This document shows positions 7,488 to 14,979 of a stretch of DNA of 28,952 nt, one piece after another. Where the stretch lies: contig CAZDAM010000034.1 of the NCBI GenBank assembly GCA_964503595.1, positions 1 through 28,952 on the forward strand. The letters run 5' to 3'. Under the pieces are notes generated by a model. The model was not told the origin of the DNA and made no database searches. It saw nothing but the letters and a program-made list of their open reading frames with translations. A program made the position numbers and the translations under genes. Each line of letters starts with the position of its first letter. The first letter of the stretch is position 1. This stretch comes from CAZDAM01 sp964503595. GTDB taxonomy: Bacteria > Muiribacteriota > UBA6191.

Positions 7488-9426
7488 GCCTGGCCCCTTT
7501 GAAATCAATATCCTGAACACTCACCCTGACCTCAACTCCCTGCTTCCGCCAGTGAGCTGCCAGTGTCTCAAGGTTTTCCTGGAGGAATGCCCCATCATAA
7601 TGCAGAGTGAACATGGCTGGCCCTGCTCCAGAGATCGAAAGTCCCAACCCCATCTCTTTGGCCAGAGGAAAGAGAGTTTCCGCCTTGTGAATCAAAGGCA
7701 GCCTATGGACTCCCGCAAGAACATCCTGTCCATATTCAAAAAACCAGGTGGAGTCCCCACTGCGAAAGGCTTCCAGGCAGCCACTAAAATTCTGAAGACT
7801 TCTGATTGCCGTTTTCAAATCAAGTGTTGATGGTAGGACTGCTCGAGCCTGTTTGGTTGGAACCTCAAGCTTTGGAATAAAAAGCCCCAGCTTCAGGGAT
7901 GAATGGCAGTCAAGGCGCAAAACCCGGATGGGCTCGACCCCCAGACAGGCAATCAGCCCACCCAGAAGCGAGGCTGCGGCATTGTCCAGATGAAGCCCGG
8001 AAGCTTCCCCTTCAGCCAGAAGGCAGGCCTGAAGTAAAACCTCTTCAGAGGCCCCTCCCCCAAGAGATGAAGCGGCATGGGCCGCCGCTGCGGCACTGGC
8101 TCCGCTCGAACCCAAGCCACTGTTTAAGGGAAGTCCCTTGAAAAGATGAAGCCTCAGCCCTTCCCTGCGGCCAAGGGCTTTCCAGACATGGGAAGCGGCG
8201 ATCGCTGCCGTATTTCTTTCGGCTTCTCTGGGAAGTCTTCCGTCATCTCCGTGGATGGATACAACTTCAATGCCAGGAGATTCCTTGATCTCAAGACGCA
8301 CCCGATCTCCAAGTGAAGCAATCGCAAGCCCCAGAACATCAAAGCCAGCAGCCACATTGCCAATGGAAGCCGGGGCAAAGGCTTCGATCTGATTACGGGC
8401 CTGAAGTGAAATTTCCGGGGAAGATTGGGGAAGACGTACCAGATCCATCACATCTTCAAAAACAGCCGCTGCCGTTCTTAAAACACCGGCTCCCGGCCCC
8501 TGGACGACAAGCTCCTCATCATACATGAGGCTTTGAATCGAGAAGAGGTTTCCGGCTCCTTTCAGAGAACCCAGAGGAGAGTCCCTGGGAACTGCTTCCA
8601 ACCTTAAACCGGCATAACCCGGCCTGGTTTCTCCAATGACCCGCAAAACCCTGTTTTCAAGGAGAGCTTCCTGTTGTTTTCTGGAGAAAAACTCCCCAAG
8701 CCGGTCCAGCCCGCTCTCAAGAAACTCGTTCAGTGGAAGAGCCTGTTCCTGAGGATTCAGAAGCTTAAGTTCCTCAAATTCGACCGGCTCAAATCCGCAG
8801 GCTTCCGCCAGGATCCTGACCTTGCGAAAAGCATCAACCCCACCAAGATCCACTCTGGGATCCGGTTCGGTATAACCTTTTTCCATCGCCATTCTCAGAC
8901 CTTCGGAAAAGCTGGCTCCTTCTCCCATCGCCCAGAAGAGATAGGAAAGCGTCCCTGAGAACGAGCCCCGGATGCTTTGAATCACATCTTCACTCAGCTG
9001 CAGGCCACGAATGGTTTTAAGAACCGGAAGACCCGCTCCCACAGTGGCTTCCGCCCTTAGATTCGGATGTTTCAGAATCCCTTTGGGCATCTGAATCAGA
9101 GTCGCCTTGTTGGCCAGTACCAGAAAATGGCCGGAAGCAAGAATTGCTTCATAAAACTCCGAAGAAAACTCGGCCACCGATGTATCCACAAAAACAGTTC
9201 CCGGTGGAAATGCCTTAAGAGCCCTGGTACAAACCGGCCGAAACTCCCCCAAAAACTTCTCACCTGTCTGAACCCACTGAAGAGTATCCTGATGAATCCG
9301 GAAATCCAGGCGCATACCGCGGGAATTCAGAACTCCCTTAATTTTCAGCCCTGAGCCAAGATGGTTTTTCAGAAATTCAACCGTTTTACGGCCTACCTGA
9401 CCTGGTCCGATCAGTACCAGCCTCAT
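7477..9426 (-). CDS. Homoserine dehydrogenase-homoserine kinase fusion
   Basis: A 649-residue bifunctional protein. Residues 1-332 are homoserine dehydrogenase: nucleotide-binding start MRLVLIGPGQVG, ANKATL near 105, GSFSGTLSYLF near 154, and the catalytic/substrate segment GYTEPDPRVDLGGVDAFRK at 184-202. After a ~15-residue linker, residues 349-649 are a GHMP-type homoserine kinase (ThrB): AFAPASIGNVAAGFDVLGLA, the ATP loop LPLNSGLGSSGASAAAAA at 433-450, and SISGAGPAMF near 600. It would reduce aspartate semialdehyde to homoserine and then phosphorylate it. The dehydrogenase half lacks the ACT domain of stand-alone Hom proteins. The ATG overlaps the aspartokinase stop as ATGA. The common fusion elsewhere is aspartokinase-homoserine dehydrogenase; here dehydrogenase and kinase are joined instead. 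Both active sites look intact. Confidence 0.93.
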   Translation of the reverse strand: MRLVLIGPGQVGRKTVEFLKNHLGSGLKIKGVLNSRGMRLDFRIHQDTLQWVQTGEKFLGEFRPVCTRALKAFPPGTVFVDTSVAEFSSEFYEAILASGHFLVLANKATLIQMPKGILKHPNLRAEATVGAGLPVLKTIRGLQLSEDVIQSIRGSFSGTLSYLFWAMGEGASFSEGLRMAMEKGYTEPDPRVDLGGVDAFRKVRILAEACGFEPVEFEELKLLNPQEQALPLNEFLESGLDRLGEFFSRKQQEALLENRVLRVIGETRPGYAGLRLEAVPRDSPLGSLKGAGNLFSIQSLMYDEELVVQGPGAGVLRTAAAVFEDVMDLVRLPQSSPEISLQARNQIEAFAPASIGNVAAGFDVLGLAIASLGDRVRLEIKESPGIEVVSIHGDDGRLPREAERNTAAIAASHVWKALGRREGLRLHLFKGLPLNSGLGSSGASAAAAAHAASSLGGGASEEVLLQACLLAEGEASGLHLDNAAASLLGGLIACLGVEPIRVLRLDCHSSLKLGLFIPKLEVPTKQARAVLPSTLDLKTAIRSLQNFSGCLEAFRSGDSTWFFEYGQDVLAGVHRLPLIHKAETLFPLAKEMGLGLSISGAGPAMFTLHYDGAFLQENLETLAAHWRKQGVEVRVSVQDIDFKGARLVS

Positions 9427-10823
9427 GATGCTCCCTGCTCACAAAGCCGGGCATGCAAGGCCTTGAGGGCCATTTCCATCTGGGAGTTCTGAATGGCAAA
9501 GGAAATATTGAATTCGGAAGAGCCCTGAGCAATCAGAAAGACATTCACCGAGGCTTCTCCCAGAGTGCCGAACACCTTGCCCGCAACACCGGGAGTTCCC
9601 CGCATGCCAGCTCCAACCAGGGCAATGACAGCCATATCTTCCCTGACTTCCACTCCATCAATGCGCCCATGGGCGATCTCGTAGCGGAATTCCTCTTCCA
9701 GAGCCTGACGGGCTTTACGGGCCTGATCCTTCATCAGAACCAGACAGATATTCTGCTCGGAACTCGACTGGGAAATCATCAGAACATTGATTTTGTGAGT
9801 CGCCAAAGCCTGAAACAGTCGTGCCGCCATACCTGGATAACCAGCCATACCAAGCCCGCAAACGGCCACGACCGCAGCCTGGGATATTGCTGTAATCGCC
9901 TTGACCGGGCTGGTCACGGAGGCTTCAGGACTGACCAGGGTTCCAATATTCTCAATCTCGGCAAAGGAACGGATACGGGCCGGAATCCCGCTTTCCTTGA
10001 GGGGCTGCATGGCAATCGGGTGCAGGACACGGGCACCAAACCAGGAAAGTTCCGCCATTTCCTCAAAGCTTAAGGCATCCAGATGAATCGCTTCCGGAAC
10101 CATCTTGGGATCCGTGCTTAGAACCCCGGTTGTTTCCTTCAGAAACCAGACCTCTTTGGCTCCCAAAGCCTGAGCCAGAGTGGTGGCCGAAAAATCCGTC
10201 CCTCCTCGTCCCAGAGTCGTGGTCTGCCCATCCACCGTCCTTCCGGTAAAACCGGCGATCACCGGAATTTTACCTTCTTCCAGAATAGGACGAATGAACC
10301 GTCGGCATTGCTGGGAGGTTTCTTCCTTCAGGGGAAGCGCCTGGGTGTAGTTTTCATCCGTTATCAGGGCTTCTTCCCCGGCCACTTTCCGGGAAGGATA
10401 ACCACTGGCAGTCAGGAAGCGGGCAGCCATAAGGCTGGAAAGCCTTTCTCCGGCAGATGCAATCCTGTCCTGGGCCCGTGGAGACACCTCTCTTAGAACC
10501 GCACAGGATTCCAGCATGGCCTGAAGCTCATCCATTTCATGACTGATTTCCTCCAGAAGCTCCTGCAAAGGCTGGCGTTCCAGCTGAAGATCGCGGGCAA
10601 CTTCCGTATGGCGATGCCGCAAGCGCGTGATCCCGTCATGCAGAGACTCCAGATCCTTGATCTGGGCATGCTCCATGAGCCGAAACAGCTCATTGGTAAC
10701 TCCAAAAAGGGCTGAAACCACCAGAATAACCTGCTCCCCCTTCAGATGCTCAAGCCAGGACTTAATCTGGTGAAAGCCCATGGCATTGGAAAGGGAAGCT
10801 CCTCCAAACTTAAGTATGTACAT
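9423..10823 (-). CDS. Aspartate kinase (ACT-domain containing)
   Basis: A 466-residue aspartokinase that phosphorylates L-aspartate, the first step toward threonine, lysine and methionine. KFGGAS at residues 5-10 opens the kinase domain, and GRGGTDFSATTLA near 205 plus KETTGVLSTDP form the catalytic/nucleotide region. Two ACT segments follow from about residue 315, including INVLMISQSSSEQN and VNVFLIAQGSSEFN, so allosteric feedback by an end-product amino acid is expected. It resembles the N-terminal half of ThrA-type enzymes, including the long helical insert at about 50-115. The start has AGGGGG a few bases upstream. It is the first gene of the operon and overlaps the next by 4 nt, which fits a threonine-dedicated isozyme. 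I do not assign thrA or lysC because the partner fusion differs from both standard arrangements. Confidence 0.93.
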   Translation of the reverse strand: MYILKFGGASLSNAMGFHQIKSWLEHLKGEQVILVVSALFGVTNELFRLMEHAQIKDLESLHDGITRLRHRHTEVARDLQLERQPLQELLEEISHEMDELQAMLESCAVLREVSPRAQDRIASAGERLSSLMAARFLTASGYPSRKVAGEEALITDENYTQALPLKEETSQQCRRFIRPILEEGKIPVIAGFTGRTVDGQTTTLGRGGTDFSATTLAQALGAKEVWFLKETTGVLSTDPKMVPEAIHLDALSFEEMAELSWFGARVLHPIAMQPLKESGIPARIRSFAEIENIGTLVSPEASVTSPVKAITAISQAAVVAVCGLGMAGYPGMAARLFQALATHKINVLMISQSSSEQNICLVLMKDQARKARQALEEEFRYEIAHGRIDGVEVREDMAVIALVGAGMRGTPGVAGKVFGTLGEASVNVFLIAQGSSEFNISFAIQNSQMEMALKALHARLCEQGAS

Positions 10824-11162
10824 AAAAACCCCCTGATCAAAGCGATCTAGGCCTGAAAGGAATCAGGAGCCATTGGAATATCGTCATAAATTTCCAGAAG
10901 ACAACATCAAAATTCTGCGAACCGGTACACTCAGTCCGGAAATCTTCAGACATCCACAACGTTCGTGGATAGGTTTCACCGTGCGGGCATCCAGAGAAAA
11001 CTCCTGAGGTCTTATCACCTGTATATTTCCCTCATAACCGGATCTGATATTCATCATTTTGACATATCTCTTTCAAAGCAGCATGACAGACCCACTTCCC
11101 AATCTTCTGTCGGGGTGATATAAGAATATCAACACGAATTGTTCCCATCGGAGGGAAGCAAT
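10824..11162. other. Divergent intergenic region upstream of the threonine operon
   Basis: About 340 bp separate aspartokinase (-) and the exported protein gene (+). It should hold both promoters, but I see only weak candidates: on the minus strand TTGAAA near 11070 with an A/T-rich block about 17 nt on, and on the plus strand TATAAG at 11120-11125. I find no Thr/Ile-rich leader peptide of the enteric thr-attenuator kind and no lysine-riboswitch core. Small hairpins occur at 10852-10867 (CCTGA/TCAGG) and around 10954-10968 (CCAC/GTGG). Confidence 0.4.
10884..11057 (-). CDS. Possible 57-residue small protein upstream of aspartokinase
   Basis: An open frame starting with two consecutive ATG codons (11057, 11054) runs 57 codons to TGA at 10884, ending 60 nt before the aspartokinase start and in the same orientation. 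The peptide is mixed in composition and rich in Ile, Val, Leu and Arg, with no signal peptide or membrane helix. The ribosome-binding site is weak and I recognise no family. It may be a chance frame in the leader of the operon. Confidence 0.2.
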   Translation of the reverse strand: MMNIRSGYEGNIQVIRPQEFSLDARTVKPIHERCGCLKISGLSVPVRRILMLSSGNL

Positions 11163-11795
11163 ATGAAGCTATCAGTCTTCACCCTTTTTCTTCTTTTCAC
11201 ACCCCTGCTTTCGGCTGGAAATCGCCTCGTCTTTCTGAACCAGGACGGTATGGGAAACTTTACTTCCTTATCGGATACGGTTCCGGAACCTCTTTCTCTG
11301 GACTCTGCGAGTCTGGTTCTGGATGGGGTAAGTCTCGAATCAGGGTTTCAGGATGGTTATGAGTTCTGGATCTCCGGGCAACTCAGCGCCATTTTCAGTG
11401 AACTGCCCCCCTTGAGTCCGGTTACTCTGGATGAGTACAATGAATTCGGAGAATACGTAAATACCCATGAATTAACCGGCCTGAGACTTCCGGTAAAAGT
11501 CACGGTGACAAACCGGGACCAGAAGGTTCTGATGGAAGGCTACCAGAGAGTTCAGGCTCGCCAGTCTCAGGGCGATGAAAAAAGCTTTGAAATCACTTTT
11601 CAGCTTGTTTATCCCGTTTCACGGGAAGTTCTTGAAACAGACGGACAGCCCCTGGAACCTTCGCAGCTGAAGGTCAGCATGCATTTTGTTTCCACACGGG
11701 AATTTGAAGCTGCTCATGCCGGAGTCTTTGCCGCCGAAGCCATGCCTCCCGTCACTGAGGGTGGTTACTCTCCTGATGAAGATGGCCAGGACTAG
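11163..11795 (+). CDS. Exported protein of unknown function
   Basis: A 210-residue protein with a clear signal peptide (MKLSVFTLFLLFTPLLSAG), probably cleaved after SAG near residue 19. The mature part is acidic, rich in predicted beta-strand (for example LRLPVKVTVTN, SFEITFQLVYPV), and ends in an acidic tail. I choose ATG 11163 because GGAGGG lies 7 nt upstream; a TTG at 11139 would bury the signal peptide behind a polar extension. A rho-independent terminator follows, inside the end of the convergent maf gene, so this is probably a monocistronic unit. I do not recognise the family. Confidence 0.75.
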   Translation: MKLSVFTLFLLFTPLLSAGNRLVFLNQDGMGNFTSLSDTVPEPLSLDSASLVLDGVSLESGFQDGYEFWISGQLSAIFSELPPLSPVTLDEYNEFGEYVNTHELTGLRLPVKVTVTNRDQKVLMEGYQRVQARQSQGDEKSFEITFQLVYPVSREVLETDGQPLEPSQLKVSMHFVSTREFEAAHAGVFAAEAMPPVTEGGYSPDEDGQD

Positions 11796-11814
11796 AGAAG
11801 ACCAGTAAGATTCT

Positions 11815-12438
11815 TTACCCTGCTCCAGCAGGGTTTTTTTCTGCCCAGATCACAAGACCCTGTTCAAACAAGGCATTGAGAAACGGCTGAAGCGGCAGGC
11901 CAATAATGGCATCCTCAGAGCCACCGACCTCGGAAAACAGAAACCGGCCTTCTCCTTCAAAATGATATCCCCCGCAGCTATGCCAGGACTCCCATTCCCT
12001 GATTTTCTGATCCAGATAGGAACTGGGCAAATCCCGTAAAACCAGGCGTACTGATTCCACGCCTTCAGCCAGGATTCGACCCTCTTTTACCAGAGCCCAG
12101 CCCGAGTGAAGCCAGTGCTCCCGGCCCCTCATCCTCAAAAGGCTTTCTAGACATTCTTCAGGATTCCGGGTTTTGCCAAGAAGTACGGAAGCAAATTCTC
12201 CGGTCTGATCTGCCGCCAGAACCAGACAGCTCTGGCTATCAACCCCCAAAGCCTTGCATCTGGAAATTTCAAGAGCCATTTCTTTTGGAGACAGGTCACT
12301 TTTTTCCTGCTTGAGTTTCTCTTCATCAAAGGAAGTTGAAACGAGTGCAAAAGGAATTCCCAGATTTTTCAGAAGATTTCGCCGCCCCTCAGACCTGGAT
12401 GCCAGCACCAAAGGAAATTTGAGTGCAAATTCAGTCAT
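11815..12438 (-). CDS. maf: Maf-family nucleoside triphosphate pyrophosphatase
   Basis: A 207-residue Maf/Ham1-fold protein. Visible family motifs are the N-terminal substrate loop LASRSEGRRNLL, the central AADQ, the segment LGKTRNPEECLESLLRMRG (equivalent to LGKPxxxxxAxxML), GGYHFEGEG, and the C-terminal IIGLPL. Maf proteins hydrolyse non-canonical or modified NTPs (dTTP/UTP or m7GTP, depending on subfamily) to monophosphates; the subfamily is not clear here. Upstream on the minus strand is a strong purine-rich AAGGAGGAGG. It lies 12 nt from the maf ATG and directly before a five-codon mini-frame ATG-AGA-GCG-TCA-TGA, whose stop overlaps the maf start as ATGA. Confidence 0.85.
   Translation of the reverse strand: MTEFALKFPLVLASRSEGRRNLLKNLGIPFALVSTSFDEEKLKQEKSDLSPKEMALEISRCKALGVDSQSCLVLAADQTGEFASVLLGKTRNPEECLESLLRMRGREHWLHSGWALVKEGRILAEGVESVRLVLRDLPSSYLDQKIREWESWHSCGGYHFEGEGRFLFSEVGGSEDAIIGLPLQPFLNALFEQGLVIWAEKNPAGAG
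11818..11840 (+). terminator. Rho-independent terminator of the exported-protein gene
   Basis: CCCTGC-TCCA-GCAGGG forms a perfect 6-bp stem with a 4-nt loop, followed by seven T residues on the plus strand. It sits 23 nt after the stop at 11795 and lies inside the last codons of the convergent maf gene, so these bases serve both as terminator and as coding sequence. There is no T-run on the other strand. Confidence 0.8.
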
Positions 12439-12470
12439 GACGCTCTCATCCTCCTCCTTACAATTAAGAT

Positions 12471-13324
12471 ATGGAAGCCAAACCTCGACATTATAGCCGA
12501 GTTCGACAGCCCCGGGTTCTGGTCGTGGAAGACGAACCTTTTTCTCTGGGCCTCTTGAAGCGGATTCTGGAGCGGGGGCAACACATGCTCATTCCTACAT
12601 TCAGCGGGGAGCATGCCTGAGAAGTCATTGCGGATCGGTTCTTCCCGGTATGTCAGCTCTGATTCTTTCCCCTGCATACGGGCCAACCCCGAACTCAAGG
12701 ATGTCTCCTTATTCTCATTGGCGGTTCCAACAGCCGACATGAAATCTGTGAAAGTATTGCTGCCGGGGTCTTCTTCTGCCTTCAGAAACCTGTAGACCTG
12801 GAATCCATGCAGACCATGAGCATATCTGCCATATCAGGGAACTGATCACCCCTGTGGATCAGGCCGAGCAATGCGCTACCTTGAACCGCAACGCAACCTT
12901 TGAATTCCATACTCTGGAAGAAGCTGAAGGTCTGGCAACCCTTCTGGCCAAAACCTGTCCTGATTCCAGACGCAATCTCTACGAAATCATCTGAGGTTCT
13001 GATCAATCCTCCCGAACATGGGAATCTGGGAGTCAGCCATGAAGACAAAACCTTACTGGTGAATTCCTGGAAACTGGAGAGAGGGGATCGTAAGACGGCA
13101 GACCATCCCAGCCAATCAAACCCGACAACCGTCTGGAAGTCGGAATCAAGGATCAAGGGTGCGGTTTTGACTGGAAGAATTACCTTGAGTTTGATCCCAA
13201 ACGAGCGACTGACAAGCACGGGCCTGACACTGCCATGACCAGAGCAGCCATCAGTCTGGATGAACTATCCTTTAACACTGATGGCAATGAGGCCATCATT
13301 CGGATACATTTAAAAGCCTTATGA
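12471..13324 (+). pseudogene. Broken response regulator with RsbW-like ATPase domain
   Basis: Three reading frames must be joined to read this gene. From ATG 12471 comes a receiver start with PRVLVVEDEPFSLGLLKRIL, then an in-frame TGA at 12618-12620. The frame continues as EVIADRFFP, then shifts to YVSSD (the phospho-acceptor Asp position) with a short internal deletion before CIRANPELKDV. From about 12850 a GHKL/RsbW-type ATPase domain is recognisable: FHTLEEAEGLATLLAKTC, then EVLINPPEHGNLG (N-box equivalent, broken by a TGA and a base change), then after a frameshift DKHGPDTAMTRAAI (G-box equivalent) and IIRIHLKAL to TGA at 13322. The original stop overlaps the HAD start as ATGA, so it was once the first gene of that operon. 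Such proteins act as phospho-controlled anti-sigma kinases or switch regulators. Confidence 0.85.
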
Positions 13325-13920
13325 TATATGTCTTTGATCTGGGGGGTATTCTGATTGACTGGTCCCCCCTCCGCCTCTATAGAAAACTGCTCCCGGAAAA
13401 GGATGCTCAGGACTTCCTTCAGAATGTCTGCACCTCCTCCTGGAATTTTCAGCAGGATCTGGGACGTGATTTTTCCGAGGCCAACGCCGAACTGATTGCC
13501 CGCTTTCCTCAAAAGAAGGATCTGATTGAAGCCTACTATGGGCGCTGGTTTGAGATGTGCAACGGCCTTTATCAGAAAAACATTCAGCTGCGAAACATCC
13601 TCAAATTCCAAGGGCATACCGTCTGCGCCCTGACCAATTTTGCCCGCCCTACTCTCGAACTCGCCATTCAGAACTTGCCGGAACTGGGACGATTTGACTT
13701 CATGATGGTTTCAGCGGATTTGAAACAGGCCAAACCAGAGCCAGATATCTATCTCGCCCTGATGGACAAAAGTCGGGGCCGCCCCGAAGAACATATCTTC
13801 TTTGATGATAAGAAAGAAAACATCCAGACCGCTCTGAATCTTGGTTGGCAGGCTCTGCACATTCCTGAGGGGGAAACCATTGAGCCGATTTTGAAAAAAC
13901 ATCTGGCCCATTCATGCTGA
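13321..13920 (+). CDS. HAD-superfamily hydrolase
   Basis: A 199-residue phosphatase-like protein of the haloacid dehalogenase fold. Motif I is FDLGGILIDW, with the nucleophile Asp followed at +2 by Gly, as in the YihX/epoxide-hydrolase-N-like branch. Motif II is the Thr of LTNF near residue 104, motif III the Lys of KQAKPEPDIY near 135, and motif IV FFDDKKENI near 160. A helical cap occupies about residues 15-85. The likely substrates are small phosphorylated metabolites; none can be named. The ATG overlaps the stop of the decayed regulator, and its own stop overlaps the Nudix gene by 7 nt, so HAD and Nudix are co-translated. Loss of the upstream gene may have changed its expression. Confidence 0.88.
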   Translation: MIYVFDLGGILIDWSPLRLYRKLLPEKDAQDFLQNVCTSSWNFQQDLGRDFSEANAELIARFPQKKDLIEAYYGRWFEMCNGLYQKNIQLRNILKFQGHTVCALTNFARPTLELAIQNLPELGRFDFMMVSADLKQAKPEPDIYLALMDKSRGRPEEHIFFDDKKENIQTALNLGWQALHIPEGETIEPILKKHLAHSC

Positions 13921-14456
13921 AATTCTGCCAGCAATGCGGAAAGCCCGCCAACTACAGCATTCCCCCGGGCGAAGATCGGCCGCGCCTGATCTGTGCCTCC
14001 TGCAAGTACATTTACTACGAGAATCCTCGCATCGTCTCTGCCTGCATCCCTGAATATGACGGAAAGGTCCTTCTGGCCCGACGGGCCATTCAACCTCGTC
14101 TTGGCCTCTGGACGTTTCCTTCCGGTTTTCTTGAAATCGGCGAATCCCCCGAAGAAGGAGCCGCCCGTGAAGCTCTGGAAGAATGCTGCTGCGAAGTACG
14201 GATTGACTCCCTTCTCGGAGTCTTTTCCATACTTCATGTCGGACACATCTACATGGTCTTTCGGGCCACCCTGCAAAAACCCGAATTTGCTCCCGGCGAT
14301 GAATCTCTGGAATGCAGCCTCTTTGAAGCCCATGAAATTCCCTGGGACTCCATCGCCTTCAGTGCAGTCAAGGAAGCCCTCTCCTACTGGTGCGAAATCC
14401 GCGGACTCAAAAACTATCCCGTCAAACACTCAAGCTTTCAGCCCAAGACCTTTTAA
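13914..14456 (+). CDS. Nudix hydrolase with N-terminal zinc ribbon
   Basis: A 180-residue protein. A four-Cys ribbon (CQQCGKP, then CASCKY) occupies residues 1-35, as in NudC-like Nudix proteins, and the Nudix domain follows. The Nudix box GFLEIGESPEEGAAREALEE keeps the metal-binding REALEE. The Gly normally found at position 21 is a Cys within EECCCEV, a change at an otherwise strongly conserved place. Substrates are probably nucleoside diphosphates linked to another group, such as NADH or ADP-ribose, but the specificity motif of NudC (SQPWPFPxS) is absent. It overlaps the HAD gene by 7 nt and ends the operon; no clear terminator follows. Confidence 0.88.
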   Translation: MLKFCQQCGKPANYSIPPGEDRPRLICASCKYIYYENPRIVSACIPEYDGKVLLARRAIQPRLGLWTFPSGFLEIGESPEEGAAREALEECCCEVRIDSLLGVFSILHVGHIYMVFRATLQKPEFAPGDESLECSLFEAHEIPWDSIAFSAVKEALSYWCEIRGLKNYPVKHSSFQPKTF

Positions 14457-14458
14457 TT

Positions 14459-14473
14459 TAGAGCACTTCACAT
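14459..14473. repeat. Left inverted repeat flanking the HNH gene
   Basis: TAGAGCACTTCACAT lies 3 nt after the Nudix stop. Read against the copy at 14856-14870 it is an inverted repeat with 12 of 15 matching positions (right copy, reverse complement: TAGAGGACTTTACAC). The pair brackets the HNH gene almost exactly. Confidence 0.5.
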
Positions 14474-14495
14474 AAGAATAAAGAAATCCGGGTTT

Positions 14496-14762
14496 TTATT
14501 CCCTGCTGCTTTCATGCACCAGAGCATGATGCCTGAAACAGAGCGTGATCAGATTTTCCACCGTGTTCTTTCCGCCCTTTGAGACCGGAATTCTGTGGTG
14601 GATGTGCAAAAACCGCCTTCCTTCACAGCGTTTTCCCTTGAAATGGAAAGTGCACCGGCCCTGATCGCGCAGATTGACAGCATGCTTTACCTCTGCCGGA
14701 ATCGGTTTTCTTTTCTGTCCTGTGACAGGCGTTTTTGATCCAGGGTTTCCGGCCTGTTCCAT
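14496..14762 (-). CDS. Small HNH endonuclease domain protein, possibly truncated
   Basis: An 88-residue protein, almost entirely an HNH domain: RDQGRCTF, then CEGRRFLHIHHRIPVSKGG, NTVENLITLC and FRHHALVH. The catalytic His pair, the structural Asn and the final His are all present. Proteins with this C-terminus are usually longer. The frame remains open upstream to a TAG at 14868-14870 without another ATG, and there is no Shine-Dalgarno before ATG 14762, so the gene may be the 3' remnant of a larger nuclease. The segment before the HNH repeats PVTGQ-like units encoded by palindromes. It is bracketed by degenerate inverted repeats downstream of a tRNA, suggesting an acquired or mobile piece. 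Nuclease activity is unproven. Confidence 0.6.
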   Translation of the reverse strand: MEQAGNPGSKTPVTGQKRKPIPAEVKHAVNLRDQGRCTFHFKGKRCEGRRFLHIHHRIPVSKGGKNTVENLITLCFRHHALVHESSRE

Positions 14763-14801
14763 GACAGGTTCATTCGGGGTTTCAGCCTGTCCCGTGACAG
14801 G
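14714..14801. repeat. Three palindromic coding repeats
   Basis: Three 16-bp near-palindromes of the form CCTGTC-nnnn-GACAGG start at 14714, 14753 and 14786 (spacings 39 and 33 nt, both whole codons). In the HNH reading frame on the minus strand they encode PVTGQ, PVMEQA and PVTGQA. The first two repeats are in or at the start of the annotated HNH gene, and the third lies in its upstream open frame. Confidence 0.65.
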
Positions 14802-14855
14802 TGTGAAAGATTCCAGACGGCAAAACGAAAAAGGAATCGATCTGGCTGTGTAATT

Positions 14856-14870
14856 GTGTAAAGTCCTCTA
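14856..14870. repeat. Right inverted repeat flanking the HNH gene
   Basis: GTGTAAAGTCCTCTA is inverted relative to 14459-14473 and direct relative to 14980-14994. The in-frame TAG that closes the upstream HNH frame lies inside this repeat (14868-14870). Confidence 0.5.
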
Positions 14871-14979
14871 GGCTGACAAAAATCCACAAGATGGAGCCCT
14901 GGCAGATTGACTTCCTGAACCTGCTCGGCCCGGAATTCAAGCGCTTCTACCCGACCTGAAATTATGTACGGAATGTGAG

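Noticed and set aside
10824..11162. Lysine riboswitch or thr-type attenuator before aspartokinase
   Set aside because: No riboswitch core and no Thr/Ile-rich leader peptide followed by competing hairpins could be found.
12435..12740. 101-codon minus-strand frame upstream of maf
   Set aside because: It is antisense to the decayed receiver gene and shows no protein-family features; only its last codons (the mini-frame) are of interest.
14891..14959. 22-codon plus-strand frame near the tRNA
   Set aside because: Too short, no ribosome-binding site and no recognised family; kept only as possible debris.
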